NCBI GenBank assembly: GCA_009801085.1
Contig: VNWV01000008.1
Location: 868,001 to 932,000 of the forward strand
Direction: 5' to 3'
Length of the DNA: 64,000 nt
From: Lasiodiplodia sp. COLG20
Lineage: Eukaryota > Ascomycota > Dothideomycetes > Botryosphaeriales > Botryosphaeriaceae
Below are positions 24,193-35,012 of this stretch, one piece after another. Positions within the stretch are counted from its first letter, which is position 1. Every line of letters starts with the position of its first letter. The position numbers and the translations under genes were made by a program. The notes under the pieces were generated by a model. The model ran no database searches and had not been told where the DNA came from. It was given only the letters and a program-made list of their open reading frames with translations.

Positions 24193-25598
24193 ATGACGCA
24201 GCCTGCCATGAACTTCGTCACCTTCAACCAGGACTACACCGCCCTTGGTGTCGGTGAGGCTGCCGCCATCCCGCGCACACTTCCCTGAGTCTGACACCCA
24301 CGCGCAGCCACCAAGAAGGGCATCCGCTTGTACGATACCGAGCCCTTCTCCAAATCCTTTGAGGGCGAGGAGGGCGATGTGTCGATCATGGAGATGCTCT
24401 TCTCCACCTCGCTGGTTGCTCTGATCCAGTCGCCGCGCCTCCTGCGCATCCGCAACACCAAGGTACGATCGCGACACGCTTGCGAGGACCGGCGCGCTGA
24501 TTGAAGTCAGAGACATTCGACCATCTGCGAGCTCACCTTCCCCACCAGAGTCCTCGCCGTTCGCCTGAATCGCAAGCGCCTAGTTGTTGTGCTGGAGGAA
24601 CAAATATACCTGTACGACATCAGCAACATGAAGTTGTTGTATACCATTGAGACGTCGCCCAACCCGCACGGCATCGTCGCCTTGTCGCCGTCTTCCGACC
24701 GCAACCACCTCGTCTATCCTTTGCCAAAGAAGGATGCCCCGACTTTCTCATCCGCGCCCCATGCGCCACCAACCGGGCCCCACGTTGCCCCTAGAACTGG
24801 CGAGCTGCTCATATTCGATGCCACTAGGATGGAGGCTGTCAATGTCATAGAGGCGCATCAGGCTCCGCTATCGTGCATAGCGCTCAACAATGAGGGCACT
24901 TTGCTGGCTACAGCCTCGGAGAAAGGCACCATCATCCGCGTTTTCTCCGTTCCCGACGCCAAAAAGCTGTTCCAGTTCCGCAGAGGCTCGATCCCCGCCA
25001 AAATCCTCAGCATGGCCTTCAACTCCACTTCAACTTTGCTCTGTGTCTCTTCCGCAACCGATACAGTCCATATTTTCCGCCTGTCTCCACAGGGTGAGTC
25101 CCGTTCCAAAGACGGTTCGCCTTCTGGCCGGAGACCGTCTGCCGCTGGATCCCGCGACCGCAGTCGGAGCCCGAGCAGCGAAGAGATGCCGGATAATGGA
25201 GACTACGACTCATCTGCCCTTGCCGTCCCTGAGAGAAAGCAAAACAATCCGGGCCTTGCGAGTATGATCCGTCGCACTTCGCAGAATGTTGGCATGGGAT
25301 TTGCGCAGAAGCTGGGAGGCTACCTGCCCAGTGCTGTTGCCGAAATATGGGAGCCCGCCAGGGATTTCGCCTGGGTGAAAATACCGAAGAGAAACATTGA
25401 CGGGCCGCCAATGCATCCCAGCAACGTCGTCGCCATGAGCAATAACGGTCCTCAAGTCATGGTAGTGACCAATGACGGTGGCTTCTTTGTCTTCAACATC
25501 GACCTAGAAAACGGTGGCGAAGGAACTCTCATGAAACAATACTCGTAAGTATTCGAAAACCGCAAGTCTGGAACGTCAATTGACACAGCAGATTGTAG
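24193..25598 (+). CDS. ATG18: Atg18, PROPPIN-family phosphoinositide-binding autophagy protein
   Basis: Four exons (24193-24253, 24308-24462, 24511-25544, 25592-25598) give 418 residues. It is a seven-bladed WD40 protein. The N-terminus [25 protein letters not shown] is the family's blade 1, and the lipid-binding FRRG motif sits at residues 228-231 in [14 protein letters not shown]. Atg18 binds PI3P and PI(3,5)P2 and works with Atg2 in phagophore expansion and in vacuole homeostasis. A Ser/Arg-rich insertion ([27 protein letters not shown]) corresponds to the variable loop between blades 6 and 7. The final exon supplies only the last codons and stop; an alternative acceptor three bases earlier would add one Arg. 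The second intron is 48 nt. Confidence 0.95.
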
Positions 25599-27028
25599 GG
25601 TTCTTGAACCGCACGATAGGTTAGGCAGGACATCCTCTGAAGACTTTGGCTCATGATTCACCGACTCAACAGCGCCTTCCGACGGTTCCTGCTTTCGTAT
25701 TGATTCCTTTGGGTTTGGTATTAAGCGCGTCATTTTAATTGCTCTGTTTTGATTTGGGCGCATCGAAACTCACCTGCAGCATAGACTGGCGTTTTTTTGG
25801 GTAATTTGCACTCGGCGGCCACAGCCATTCCCTTCACATTTCCCCCTAAATGATATACCCCTGTCGTTGGAGGCTCACAGTATGAGGTAGGAGCGACGAA
25901 AGGCAGGCGAAAATGTAACGCTATCACTGCACAGAGGCTTTTGAAGATTCATTACAAATGGAGATGACTCCGGAGCTCGAGTTACCCATCCAGCCATTCC
26001 TCGCGGTCAGCAGAGGTGCGTGGAGCTGTATGCAACTTGGCACCCTACGTAGGCATTGCCACTTTCAGGCCCTTTTGCGTCGAGCCAATGGGGCAAGAGA
26101 CCGCCGCCGGACAACGCTTCCTTGTCATGGAGAAAAACGGGGCTTCAACGTAGGACGGGTAAGTAGAAGTTGTGGCATGTTGTCATCAAAACCGATCTCT
26201 TCACAAACTGCTCGTAAATGGCGCCCGATATTTGAGCGCGCTCAAGACCAACGATGAAGCTCATCGAAGGACGGAGGGCGGCGGGAGTGTGAGGTACCTA
26301 GGCCTGTGGTAGACCCTTTATGCAGGGCGCCCGACCTAATCGCCATCGGATTACCTTCAAACTCTAGAACAAGTTTCATGCAGTGTTTGCGACCGTGTCC
26401 GCGTGCCACAAGCCCTGTGGGGTGCTTCAGGGCTTCTTGCTGCCGGCTTGCGTCATTGCACATCCGGTTCGAGAGAGCCCCTCCATCTGCTCCATCTTCA
26501 AGACCAGACAGGCTTTTTTCCAGCCACATTCAATGGGGCGGCCTTGCAGATCAGGCACTCCCCAGCCAAATGGCAATGCACGTGTGGACTGGACCTTCGC
26601 CACCATACCCGTCTGATCTTGCCTGCAATTGGCGTCGCTTCTAGCATTCCTCGAATCCCTTATGTGGGCAACCGCTCATGTGATATGCTTTTCGGGAAGC
26701 TGTCCTACTTAAATCCCATTCTCGATCAGCTATCTGCACAGCTGGATCCTGAATTTCCCCTCTCGATTGCACATCAGGCAGCGGTGCCCAAGCCTTCTGT
26801 GGCTATCTTTTTCGAAGCCGCCCGCTCGTCTCTCTTGTCGACGGCCTGGTACAACAAGAGTACTTGGCAAATACCACCCTTCGATAACTAGGGGCGGCAA
26901 AGTTCCTTTCATCTCGATTTAATCTGGACTGTCTCCAATCCAGCACTATTTACCTTTCGCAAGCACGAGTATCGACGTCCAATTCACGGATCAGCCCAAG
27001 CAAGAACGTCAGACTAGACGAAGTGAAG
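25599..27028. other. Gene-free spacer
   Basis: 1.4 kb between ATG18 and the Pro/Ser-rich gene, both on the plus strand. Open frames up to 160 codons are present around 26400-26890 but show no motif and overlap one another. I call nothing here. Confidence 0.45.
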
Positions 27029-28543
27029 ATGGTCGAGGCGCAAGATCCGCTGTCTCCTAAGCCCAACCGCCCTTTCGAACCAGTATCTCCATACTCGACC
27101 AGACACCCACGTATCGACAGACCATCGCATGTTCCAGCTCGCTTTCAGTCCTCCTGCCACCCAACAGCAATCCCTCAGTCACCCTCGGAGATGGAATCTC
27201 CTCGAACATACAGAAACACAGAACCCGGAACATGGCGTCTCTCAGAACAGCAGGTGTCGCCTTTGCAGCCTAACACGCCGCCCGAGACGCCCACTGATTC
27301 ACCTGCCCAGCGTTCGGAGTTTGCTGGGAGTTACTTCAATTTGCCATCCAGCAGAACCTACGTCAATCCATCTCCACCAGCCTCCGATGAGACCTACTTC
27401 GACGATTTGCCCTCAAAGCCGGGTCTTGGTCGGAGATTCACATATCCTTCGGCTTATGCCTTCAGTTCTTCCAATACGCACATCGCGTCGTCTCCGCAGA
27501 CTCCGCCACAACAATCGCATCCTGATGGCTCAGCTCGCTCTTCTCCTCCACTTCAACACAACGGAATCCCCTATACCGGCTTACCACCTCAGAGTTGCAA
27601 CACCAACGCTGTACCACCATTCAGAGCTGCGGCCACACCATATCCGGCCTCACGTGGCAGCACAACGTCGATCCACTCTTCCCAGGCACGTCCGCAAGGA
27701 CGCCGCCCGCAAACGTTAGCATCGACACCGCCCTCGTACTATCATCACCAGCAACAAGTGCCGCAGCAACAATACAGTCCCGTTCACCAACCCTCTTCCT
27801 ACCCCACATCTCCACCCATCCAAACCCCTGGCATACCCAGGAGGAGCTCCGCAAGACAAGCACCACGAGTACCACAATCTGCCGCTCCTGCTGCTGCCAC
27901 CGCCGCCGCTCCCTCCCGCAAACCTAAGCCCACCTCGCCTGATTACCGCTCCTCCTTCCCGCCCGTCCAAACGGGTGTGTACCGCACCTATCCCATCGAC
28001 GTCAACGCTTTCTCGCCACCAGCCCCAGCTACACCCGCCACCCCTGCGGTGCGGCCTCCGCTCTCCTCATCCTCGTCATACTCATCGCGCAAGCAAGTGC
28101 GGATCAAGGAAGACAAGCCCTCCTTCACGTCTCCCTCCCCATCATCCTCGTCCGACTACTCGACATCTGAGGGTAATCGCGGCAGCGGGATCGACGTCAG
28201 CCAACGACGCCCTCAAGCGAGGGGCAACGGACAGGTGCGCGGAAAAGAGGGTGCCAGGCACGTGGGTGTATCATTGTCTTCGTCATCGCTACCATTATCA
28301 TGTGACTATGATGACGGGACGGAGACGGAGACGGAGACAGAGCCGGAGCGGGTTGTCAAGGAGCGTCGCCGTCGACGACGCAGGGGAGAGACGGGGCGGA
28401 TGCGGAGGCGGCAGGAGCGGAAGCTGAGCGAGCTGCGGAGCGAGAAGGGGCGTAGTAAGGCGCGGACGGACGAGGGCAAGCACGACACTTGGCCCGCGAT
28501 GCTGGATCTGGCGGCTTTCTTCGCGACGTATGTTTTGACGTGA
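27029..28543 (+). CDS. Disordered Pro/Ser/Gln-rich protein with basic C-terminal helix, unknown function
   Basis: A single frame of 504 residues, starting at the ATG of MVEAQDPLSPKPNRPFEP. The first 330 residues are low complexity, dominated by Pro, Ser, Gln and Tyr, with numerous SP and TP pairs and PxxP stretches. Near residue 425 is an alternating Thr-Glu run (TETETETEPE). It is followed by a dense Arg block (KERRRRRRRGETGRMRRRQERK) likely to form a basic helix or nuclear-localisation/nucleic-acid-binding patch. The last 20 residues turn hydrophobic (WPAMLDLAAFFATYVLT), which could be a tail anchor or amphipathic helix. I recognise no family. Codon structure and length favour a real gene, but repeats inflate open frames, so some doubt remains. 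Confidence 0.6.
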   Translation: MVEAQDPLSPKPNRPFEPVSPYSTRHPRIDRPSHVPARFQSSCHPTAIPQSPSEMESPRTYRNTEPGTWRLSEQQVSPLQPNTPPETPTDSPAQRSEFAGSYFNLPSSRTYVNPSPPASDETYFDDLPSKPGLGRRFTYPSAYAFSSSNTHIASSPQTPPQQSHPDGSARSSPPLQHNGIPYTGLPPQSCNTNAVPPFRAAATPYPASRGSTTSIHSSQARPQGRRPQTLASTPPSYYHHQQQVPQQQYSPVHQPSSYPTSPPIQTPGIPRRSSARQAPRVPQSAAPAAATAAAPSRKPKPTSPDYRSSFPPVQTGVYRTYPIDVNAFSPPAPATPATPAVRPPLSSSSSYSSRKQVRIKEDKPSFTSPSPSSSSDYSTSEGNRGSGIDVSQRRPQARGNGQVRGKEGARHVGVSLSSSSLPLSCDYDDGTETETETEPERVVKERRRRRRRGETGRMRRRQERKLSELRSEKGRSKARTDEGKHDTWPAMLDLAAFFATYVLT

Positions 28544-28553
28544 GCTCTGCGGA

Positions 28554-28569
28554 GGATGGATGGATGGAT
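28554..28569. repeat. (GGAT)4 microsatellite
   Basis: Four perfect GGAT units ten bases after the stop of the Pro/Ser-rich gene; same unit and copy number as at 2308-2323. Confidence 0.8.
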
Positions 28570-28748
28570 GAGTAAAGGAAGAAGGAAATAGATTGGGTCA
28601 TCTGAACTGGCGTGATGGTGGGATGGAAGATGAGTCAACTCGTTTACTATTTCGGAAGTTAAGTTCTATTCGGACGATACCCTGTCTTGTAACGGGTAAC
28701 TATTGAACCACTGCACGGAAATAAATTGCATTCTGGAGCGTTGTCTTA

Positions 28749-28916
28749 CAGGAGGGTCTCGTAGCCGACGGCTAGCGTGAAGAACAATAAGGCCCCAGCC
28801 GTAACTATACCTCAGCTTTCTCTTTGCAAAAATAACATATGTGGGTAGTTGAAGCTATCGTCCGGACGATAATGTCGAATTAAAAATTCTACATACACGT
28901 CCGGACGATAGCTTCA
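28749..28916 (+). mobile_element. MITE copy 1, truncated at its right end
   Basis: The left terminus begins CAGG directly after TA (28747-28748) and includes the family's AGCCGACGGCTAGCGTG terminal-repeat core at about 28763-28779. The internal hairpin is the best preserved in the window: arm 28849-28868 and arm 28898-28917 are perfect 20-base reverse complements (core GAAGCTATCGTCCGGACG), enclosing a second partial palindrome around GAATT/AATTC. After the right hairpin arm the element stops, and the right terminal repeat is missing. A 12-base perfect direct repeat, AGCGTTGTCTTA, brackets the segment (28737-28748 and 28917-28928). It lies between two plus-strand genes. Non-coding, non-autonomous. 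Confidence 0.85.
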
Positions 28917-29101
28917 AGCGTTGTCTTAAGTCATGCTTGAAAAATAAAGATTGCGCCTACTAGAAGGGTATGCCATCAAGATGGGAAGCTGCGTGCCTGC
29001 CTGACGACTTGCTAATACACCCACGAGTAATCCCGCTCAGATCATTTCCACACGCGACACACGCGACACCATCGTTAGCTTTCAGCTACAATCTTTAAAC
29101 G

Positions 29102-29532
29102 ATGCAGCCGCCTAAACATTCAGAGTCCCGCGACGCTGACAGAGAGTTTCTCCGTCGGCTCCTCAACTTGAACAGTAAGTTGTTCGCTACAGATAGATGG
29201 CGTTTTCCACCACTCACATGCTTCGACTTCCAGAGAAACGCAGTCTGGAGTCTACTCACCCTGAGCAGGAGAACGATCATTTGGGTGCCCATAGCCTATC
29301 GCCCACGGAAAACAGAGGTGCCTCTTACAGCCACCGCCCGCCTCCACAGAGCCCCGAGTCGGGATGCTTTACGTCACAGTTACCTCTGGAGCAGCGTGTC
29401 AAGGTCTTGGAACAGCGCCTGTTAAAACTCGAAAAGAAGCTGCTGGAGATCGAACTGAAGCAGATCGCGGACGGGACTCGGCAGGAGATGGGGAAGAGAA
29501 CGCAACAGCAGCAAGGTTGTCCCCCGCTTTGA
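29102..29532 (+). CDS. Small coiled-coil protein, unknown function
   Basis: Two exons (29102-29174 and 29234-29532, joined across a 59-nt GT-AG intron with a good GTAAGT donor) give 123 residues. The N-terminus is charged (SRDADREFLRRLLNLNKKRS), the middle is Pro/Ser-rich, and residues about 82-108 form a strongly heptad-like helix (LEQRVKVLEQRLLKLEKKLLEIELKQ) typical of a coiled-coil dimer. No bZIP basic region precedes it, so it is not a clear transcription factor. It lies 186 bp downstream of the truncated MITE. Short and unrecognised; support comes from the splice fit and the heptads. Confidence 0.5.
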
Positions 29533-30373
29533 AGAGACGACGATGTCGGCGACCGATTGACGAGCGAGGGGCAAAGCGCTAGCTTACTTCTGATGGCATG
29601 CAGAGTGGCGAATGTCGTAACGTTGATTTTCATCGAGGTGACCCCAGCAAAGATCGGTCCGGCGGATGACTGGCGTTACAAGCCACTACCGGGAGCCGCC
29701 ACGTCAACCGCGATGTCGCTAATGTAGCCGGCATGGGCTTCACAAGACACACTGGATACATCTTACGATGGGTTCGCTTAGCGTGGCCAAAAAAGGGGGA
29801 TGGGTGGTTGAAGAGGCATCTGTACAGTTCGCGCACGGCATCACCATCATTAGAGCCATCGTCATAAAAGTTTAACTACCCCAGCTTAGAACGAACCAGT
29901 CTCATGATGACTGTTCAATGAAACGTACTTGCGTAAGAGATGTAAAATAGACGCGGATCACTTATACTCGATGGGGCATGGGCAGCGAGCACTGAACCAG
30001 CCGGCAGTGAAATCTCCACCTCGGCAAAGAACGGGGGCAGAAGAGGGGGCACGGTGCGGAACGGGACGAGCCGGAGATGCCCTATGCACCCATGAATCCG
30101 AGATCTCAATTAAGGCACCTTGTTGGCTGCGCGTAGCGCTTAAATAAACGTCGGCTCCCCTCGAGCCATCATCATCATCATCCTCATCACCATGCACAAC
30201 GACGGATATTTGTCAAAGGGGGAATCAATTGCGAACACAAGTATGTACAAAGCCACCGTCCCTGACTCTTGGGATTCTCAGCAGCAGAAAATCGTAAACT
30301 CATCAGAAAACCGCCGTTCCATCCTGGATCTTTTTCCATGTTTTCTGGAGCACGCGAGAGCGTTTGCATCCAT

Positions 30374-31550
30374 CTATTTGGAGGTGTCGAGGACGTAGCG
30401 ACCGGCAATGGCGCCCTTCTTCATGAGGTCGTAGACCTCGTTGAGCTGAGACAGACCGACAACCTTGAAGGGAGCCTTGATCATGCCACGAGCGAAGAAG
30501 TCAAGAGCCTCGGCGGTATCCTTGCGGTTACCGACGTACGAACCCTTGATGGAGATCATGCGGACGACGGTGTCGAAGACAGGAGCCTTCAGGTAAGCAC
30601 CGGCGGGCAGACCAATGCAGACGACGGAGCCACGAGGGCGGACGTACTGTTTCAATCGTCAGCGGCTGTTCAACAGGTGGACCAATGTCAGTGGAAAGGC
30701 TTACCTCAGCGGCCTGCTGGAAGGGCTTCTCAGCAACGGCGAGCAGGATGACGGCGTGGGGACCAAGACCGTCGACGGTAGCAGCCTGCACATCCTTGAC
30801 AACGTTGGAGCTCTTGGAGAAGTCGACGAAGGCGGTGGTGCCCATGCTCTCGCACATGGCCTTCTTGTCGTCACCAGCATCAATCGAGATGGTGTGGATA
30901 CCCATAGCCTTTGCGTACTGCAGGGCAAGGGAACCGAGACCACCACCGGCACCGACAATGGCGACGGTCTGACCGGCGCGCACGCCAGCCTCCTTGAGAC
31001 CCTTGTAGACGGTGATACCGGCGCACAGGACGGGGGCAATGGCGGCGAGATCGCTGCCCTTGGGTATCCGTGCAACGTGGGCAGCCTTGGCGATGGCGTA
31101 CTGCTGGAAGGAACCGTCGACCGTGTAGCCGGAGAGGAGGGCCTTAGGGCAGAGGGACTCGTCGGCCTGCTGGCAGAAGTCGCAGGCAAGGCAGGAGCCG
31201 TTCAACCACTGCGGCAATGGTTAGAAAAAAAAAATTGGAGGGTGGAAGAGGGGAGCAGAGCTGACCTTGATGCCGACGTCGTCGCCAATCTGGACGTCCT
31301 GGACGAGCGAACCGGTCTTGACAACGGTACCAGCACCCTCGTGGCCACCGACAAGGGGAATCTTGACGGGCAGGGGCCAGTCGCCCTGCATGGCGTGGAG
31401 GTCGGTGTGGCAGACACCGGAGTACTTGACGTGGACGAGGACCTCATCGGGACCGGGCTCTTGGACATCGATCTCCTTGTAGACAGGGCGCTGGCCGACG
31501 GTCTCGACGACCTGGGCCATCTGCTTCTTGGGAACCTGGGGAGCAGACAT
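30374..31550 (-). CDS. ADH1: Zinc-dependent alcohol dehydrogenase (ADH1 type)
   Basis: Three exons (31266-31550, 30705-31208, 30374-30646; introns 57 and 58 nt) give 353 residues, the standard length for tetrameric fungal ADH. The catalytic zinc site is visible: Cys47-His48 in GVCHTD, His70-Glu71 in GGHEGAG, and Cys157 in [12 protein letters not shown]. The structural zinc uses Cys101, 104, 107 and 115 in [16 protein letters not shown]. The Rossmann glycine motif is [15 protein letters not shown]. The enzyme interconverts ethanol and acetaldehyde with NAD(H) in the cytosol. Closely related paralogues in fungi differ in induction, so the exact isozyme number is uncertain. A TATA element and pyrimidine-rich leader precede it, as in strongly expressed fungal genes. 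Confidence 0.93.
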
Positions 31551-31681
31551 GGTGGTGATGTCAGAGGGTGGGATGGATGGTTGATGGTGGGATGAGGCTG
31601 AGGAAGGCAATTGAAGAGAGGACTGGTGAGTAGTGCTGAAGAAAGAAGTCAGAGCAGGCTGGAGGTCGAGGGTGCTTTATA
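31551..31681 (-). promoter_or_regulatory. Core promoter and CT-rich leader of the alcohol dehydrogenase gene
   Basis: Reading on the minus strand, TATAAA lies at 31676-31681, about 130 bases before the start codon. It is followed by a long pyrimidine-rich stretch (CTCTCTTC..., CATCCATCCCACCCTCTGAC) ending CACCACC directly before ATG. This arrangement is characteristic of highly transcribed filamentous-fungal genes. Transcription start was not determined. Confidence 0.55.
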
Positions 31682-34600
31682 CTGCGAGCATCGTTGGGCA
31701 GTTCATGACAAAAGAAGTAACCCCGCCTGGCGGCGCAGGCAGGCGGCGTGACAGGGGCAACGAAGGTGGTGCGGCAGATCAAAGCTCAAGCTCCCATCGC
31801 GCTCCAGCCATGATCCCTCCCAGGGTCCGCGGGCATGCCGGCGCTCCGGAGGCGCGCCATGGGCCGATGCGATTGGGCGCCGGGCGGGTCGTGAGCGACG
31901 TCGGAAGACGGCCGTCTCACGCTGGCCAGACACAGCGTAGCCCAGGCGGCGAGCTTCGGCCGGGCGGTGGATGCGCGTCAGTCGACTGCGGGTATGGGCG
32001 AGGCAGCGCGTCAGAGGGCGGCGGAGCTTGGGGCCGCATGCGGTTCGATGAAGAATCCGCTATCTTATCGCACGCCCTCTCAGGTGAGGTCAGCCTTGCG
32101 GCCCACCGTCCAAAAGCGCGCAGAGCGTGACAACGGGTGACATTCGCGCCAACATTTTTTTGCTGCGATTTTTTTCGTGTAGGGTACGTCACTGCGCGCA
32201 CATAAAGGGAGCGCGGCGCCCCGTTGCGCGTGGGAGCTGGATGTCGCCCATCTACGCACGCACACGCCGCCTCCGGGCGACTGGAAGTGCTCCGCGGGCA
32301 ACGAAAGCACGCTTCTGACGACGACGACCAGCAACGCACTCTTCGCGCCTCCGCCGCAGCAGGCCCGGCCCACCGCACCCTGAGCACAGCGCGCGCAGAA
32401 GCAGCCGCAAGCCCGCCATGGCCCCTCTCCACGCGCTACTCCCCACGCGACAGCTCCCCCAACCTCCGCCGCCGCTTCCCCAGGACCGATGCGCTGCGCA
32501 GCCTTGCCTGTCGTGGTATGGCCTGCAGCGGAACCGCACGACGCCAGCACCTCCCGGCAGCCGCACGCCAGTCTCCCCGCGATTTTGCCTGTCCACCGCC
32601 TCACCCCGGGGGGCCGCATTCAGAATACCTGGGGTTAGCGCGCCACTGAGTGGTCGCGGAGCCGCGTGGGGAATGCATTGGAGTCTCAGGAAGAACGGAG
32701 CTCCGCCAGCATCGCGAGCAAATGCATCTGAGTCGTTGAGCTGCTCCTGCCTTTGAGCCGAGTCCACGGCGGGGCAGATGCAGCCTTCATTGCAGCGCCC
32801 CGCCCCTGGCTTGCCCTACTACCCCACCAATTGCTTCAGGCGCCCCCTTTCTCCAGGTATACTGTATCCACACGAGCTACGGCACTTTGCCTGCCCGTGG
32901 CTCGGAATTGCGGAAGTTGCAGAACAGCGGCCGCTCGGCGGTTTTCCCTGCATAGCCTCCTCTATGGATGCGCTTGTCCGTGCCAGAAGGCAAATTTAGC
33001 AGGACACTCGCAATTTCCACGTTTCGAAACCTACCAGAAGCCCGCCACGATGCGCCTCCGCACGCGCCGAAGTGGCTCCAGCTATAGCCAACTCCCCACA
33101 TGGCCTGGGCCCGTTCAGCAGCCTCATCACGCCCCCCCATTATTCCGGTGAGAGGAGGATTTCACCGGAAGACATGACTTGGTGAATTGGAACTAAAGTA
33201 CACTCCTCTGCTCGTCTGAGGACACGCGTTGGAGCGTGTGCGATTTTTTGTTTGGAACCGCTCAGCATCTGGCCAGATCTTGGGAAGCGTCTCGCAGAGC
33301 ACCCCGCACCTTCGCTGCCATTGGGCTATGACGCTAACGGTGGGGCAGAACAGCAACAACAGCCACGACCCCCGGCCGCCGCTCCGCTTCCAAGCACGCG
33401 AACAGACACGAACTGCGAAGACCAACAGAAAGCTGCTCTCCGCGCTCTGACACCGTTCCGCCCTCCTCAATCCGCCCCCCACTGCCGATAAGCAGATCCG
33501 TCATTTCTCCATGTGCGCGGTGGTGCGACAGGAAATATCATGCGATGATCGTCCGGCAGAGGGGGGATAATGAGAGCTTCGCCTCGACGTTGGGTTTTGC
33601 TGGGAAGAGGGGCAGGCGGCGTGTACCGTCCCGCTGGCGAGTCGCGTTCAACTCTCGAGGAGTCGGATTGGCCCGCGACGCTCTTTCTGCCCGCCCACCT
33701 TGCCAAATGTGCCGGCTTACATGCAGGAATAGGATTTCGGTTCTGCTACCACCTACGCTGCCCCTCCAGATCTAGATGCATCACGCCACCAGATGCGTCT
33801 ACAGCCCAATTTTTTTTCTCTCAACCTCAAGCTTGGAGGGTAGGAAGTTGATCGCGAGGGATAGATCGGTGATTGCAGATGGAACGCCGGAATTCTTTGC
33901 TGCCCGACTGCTGTGCCGCGCAACCCGGCTCTTCCTTGAATTTGGTGCTGTGCGCAGGACGTGGTAGTCTCAACTCCGCCATGCATTTGTCGCATGAGCA
34001 ATTGTGTTGCTTTCCGAGCCCTGCCTCTATTCATGAGTGCATTATTGTAGGCCAAAGAATTGGAAGATATCCCTCAATAAATAAACATTGGAATTTTTTT
34101 GGGTCATTTTTTCTTCGTCGTCATTATTGCCCGAATAAGCAAAACGTCATCCACGCTTGACGCACGAAGCCACACCCGTGTGCCAAACCATTGAAATCGT
34201 TTGCACCATCGGCTACCAACAGCACGCTAGTCGCCGGCAGTACCGTGGATAGTTATCTGTGTTTCGAGTCGTATTCTGGACAGGGTGCGACCAGACTGTG
34301 GGCCGATGATGCTATTGCTCCACCGTTCAAGATCAGAGCTGAGCACGACTTGAGCCGCCCTTACCGCTTACAATAAGCAGCATGAATCGTGCCGCCGTGA
34401 GACGCCGCGTACGCAGACACGAGTCCGGGAAGTGTCGAGGAAGCAAGTTCACCACGCATCATCGACTGCATTGTGATTCTTAGAATCAGTAATTGTAGAG
34501 AGTGAGCCAAAAGGCACTCGATTTATCTAAAGGGTATCAAAAGCAAAAGCATACAATGAAATCTTCGTAATCTTTGACCAATTCTTAGAACTACAGCACT

Positions 34601-35012
34601 GTTCAACCGCTTGGAACGCTGAAAGAAATGGGAAGGTGAGATGACATTGCATCACCCCAGAAGGGAGAGCCAAGGATCTTATTTGGGAAACTCAGGCAAT
34701 AGTATTAGTCCTTTGAGGAAGGTAGTGTAAACAGAACAGGACAAGACAAAGAAAAGCATTACTCATTTCCGTTTCCTCCGGTCTTGCGGGGAAGCTTGAA
34801 CGGACGGGGGGCATCCTGCCCTATTGCCAAGGGTGGAAGGGCAATGGAGTGTAGGTCCCGTAAAACGCCCAGCAAGCATATACCCCGACCATCGTACATC
34901 TCATCTCTCCACCCCTGCTCTCAGATTAGATTTGCGTGGGTATCAGGTGGTCATAGAACCATAACAAAACAAATGCCGTGCGGAAGGCTGGACCCCTAAC
35001 GAAAGAGGTGGC
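31682..35012. other. Gene-free spacer, 3.3 kb
   Basis: Between the ADH 5' region and the 3' end of the CSC1 gene. The ADH-proximal part (to about 33.7 kb) is GC-rich with many overlapping chance frames; 33.8-35.0 kb is closer to even composition. No domain, coherent exon chain, tRNA-like promoter pair or inverted-repeat element was recognised. Confidence 0.45.

Noticed and set aside
26403..26891. 162-codon plus-strand frame between ATG18 and the Pro/Ser-rich gene
   Set aside because: No motif, overlaps other frames of similar length, and has an irregular amino-acid composition.
32224..33151. Cluster of overlapping frames upstream of the alcohol dehydrogenase
   Set aside because: Arg/Pro/Ala-rich translations on both strands with no recognisable family. 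Best explained by GC content.
34220..34241. Short match to the MITE terminal-repeat end (CACGCTAG...)
   Set aside because: Only eight or nine consecutive bases agree and no hairpin or TA/CAG junction is nearby. Within chance expectation.
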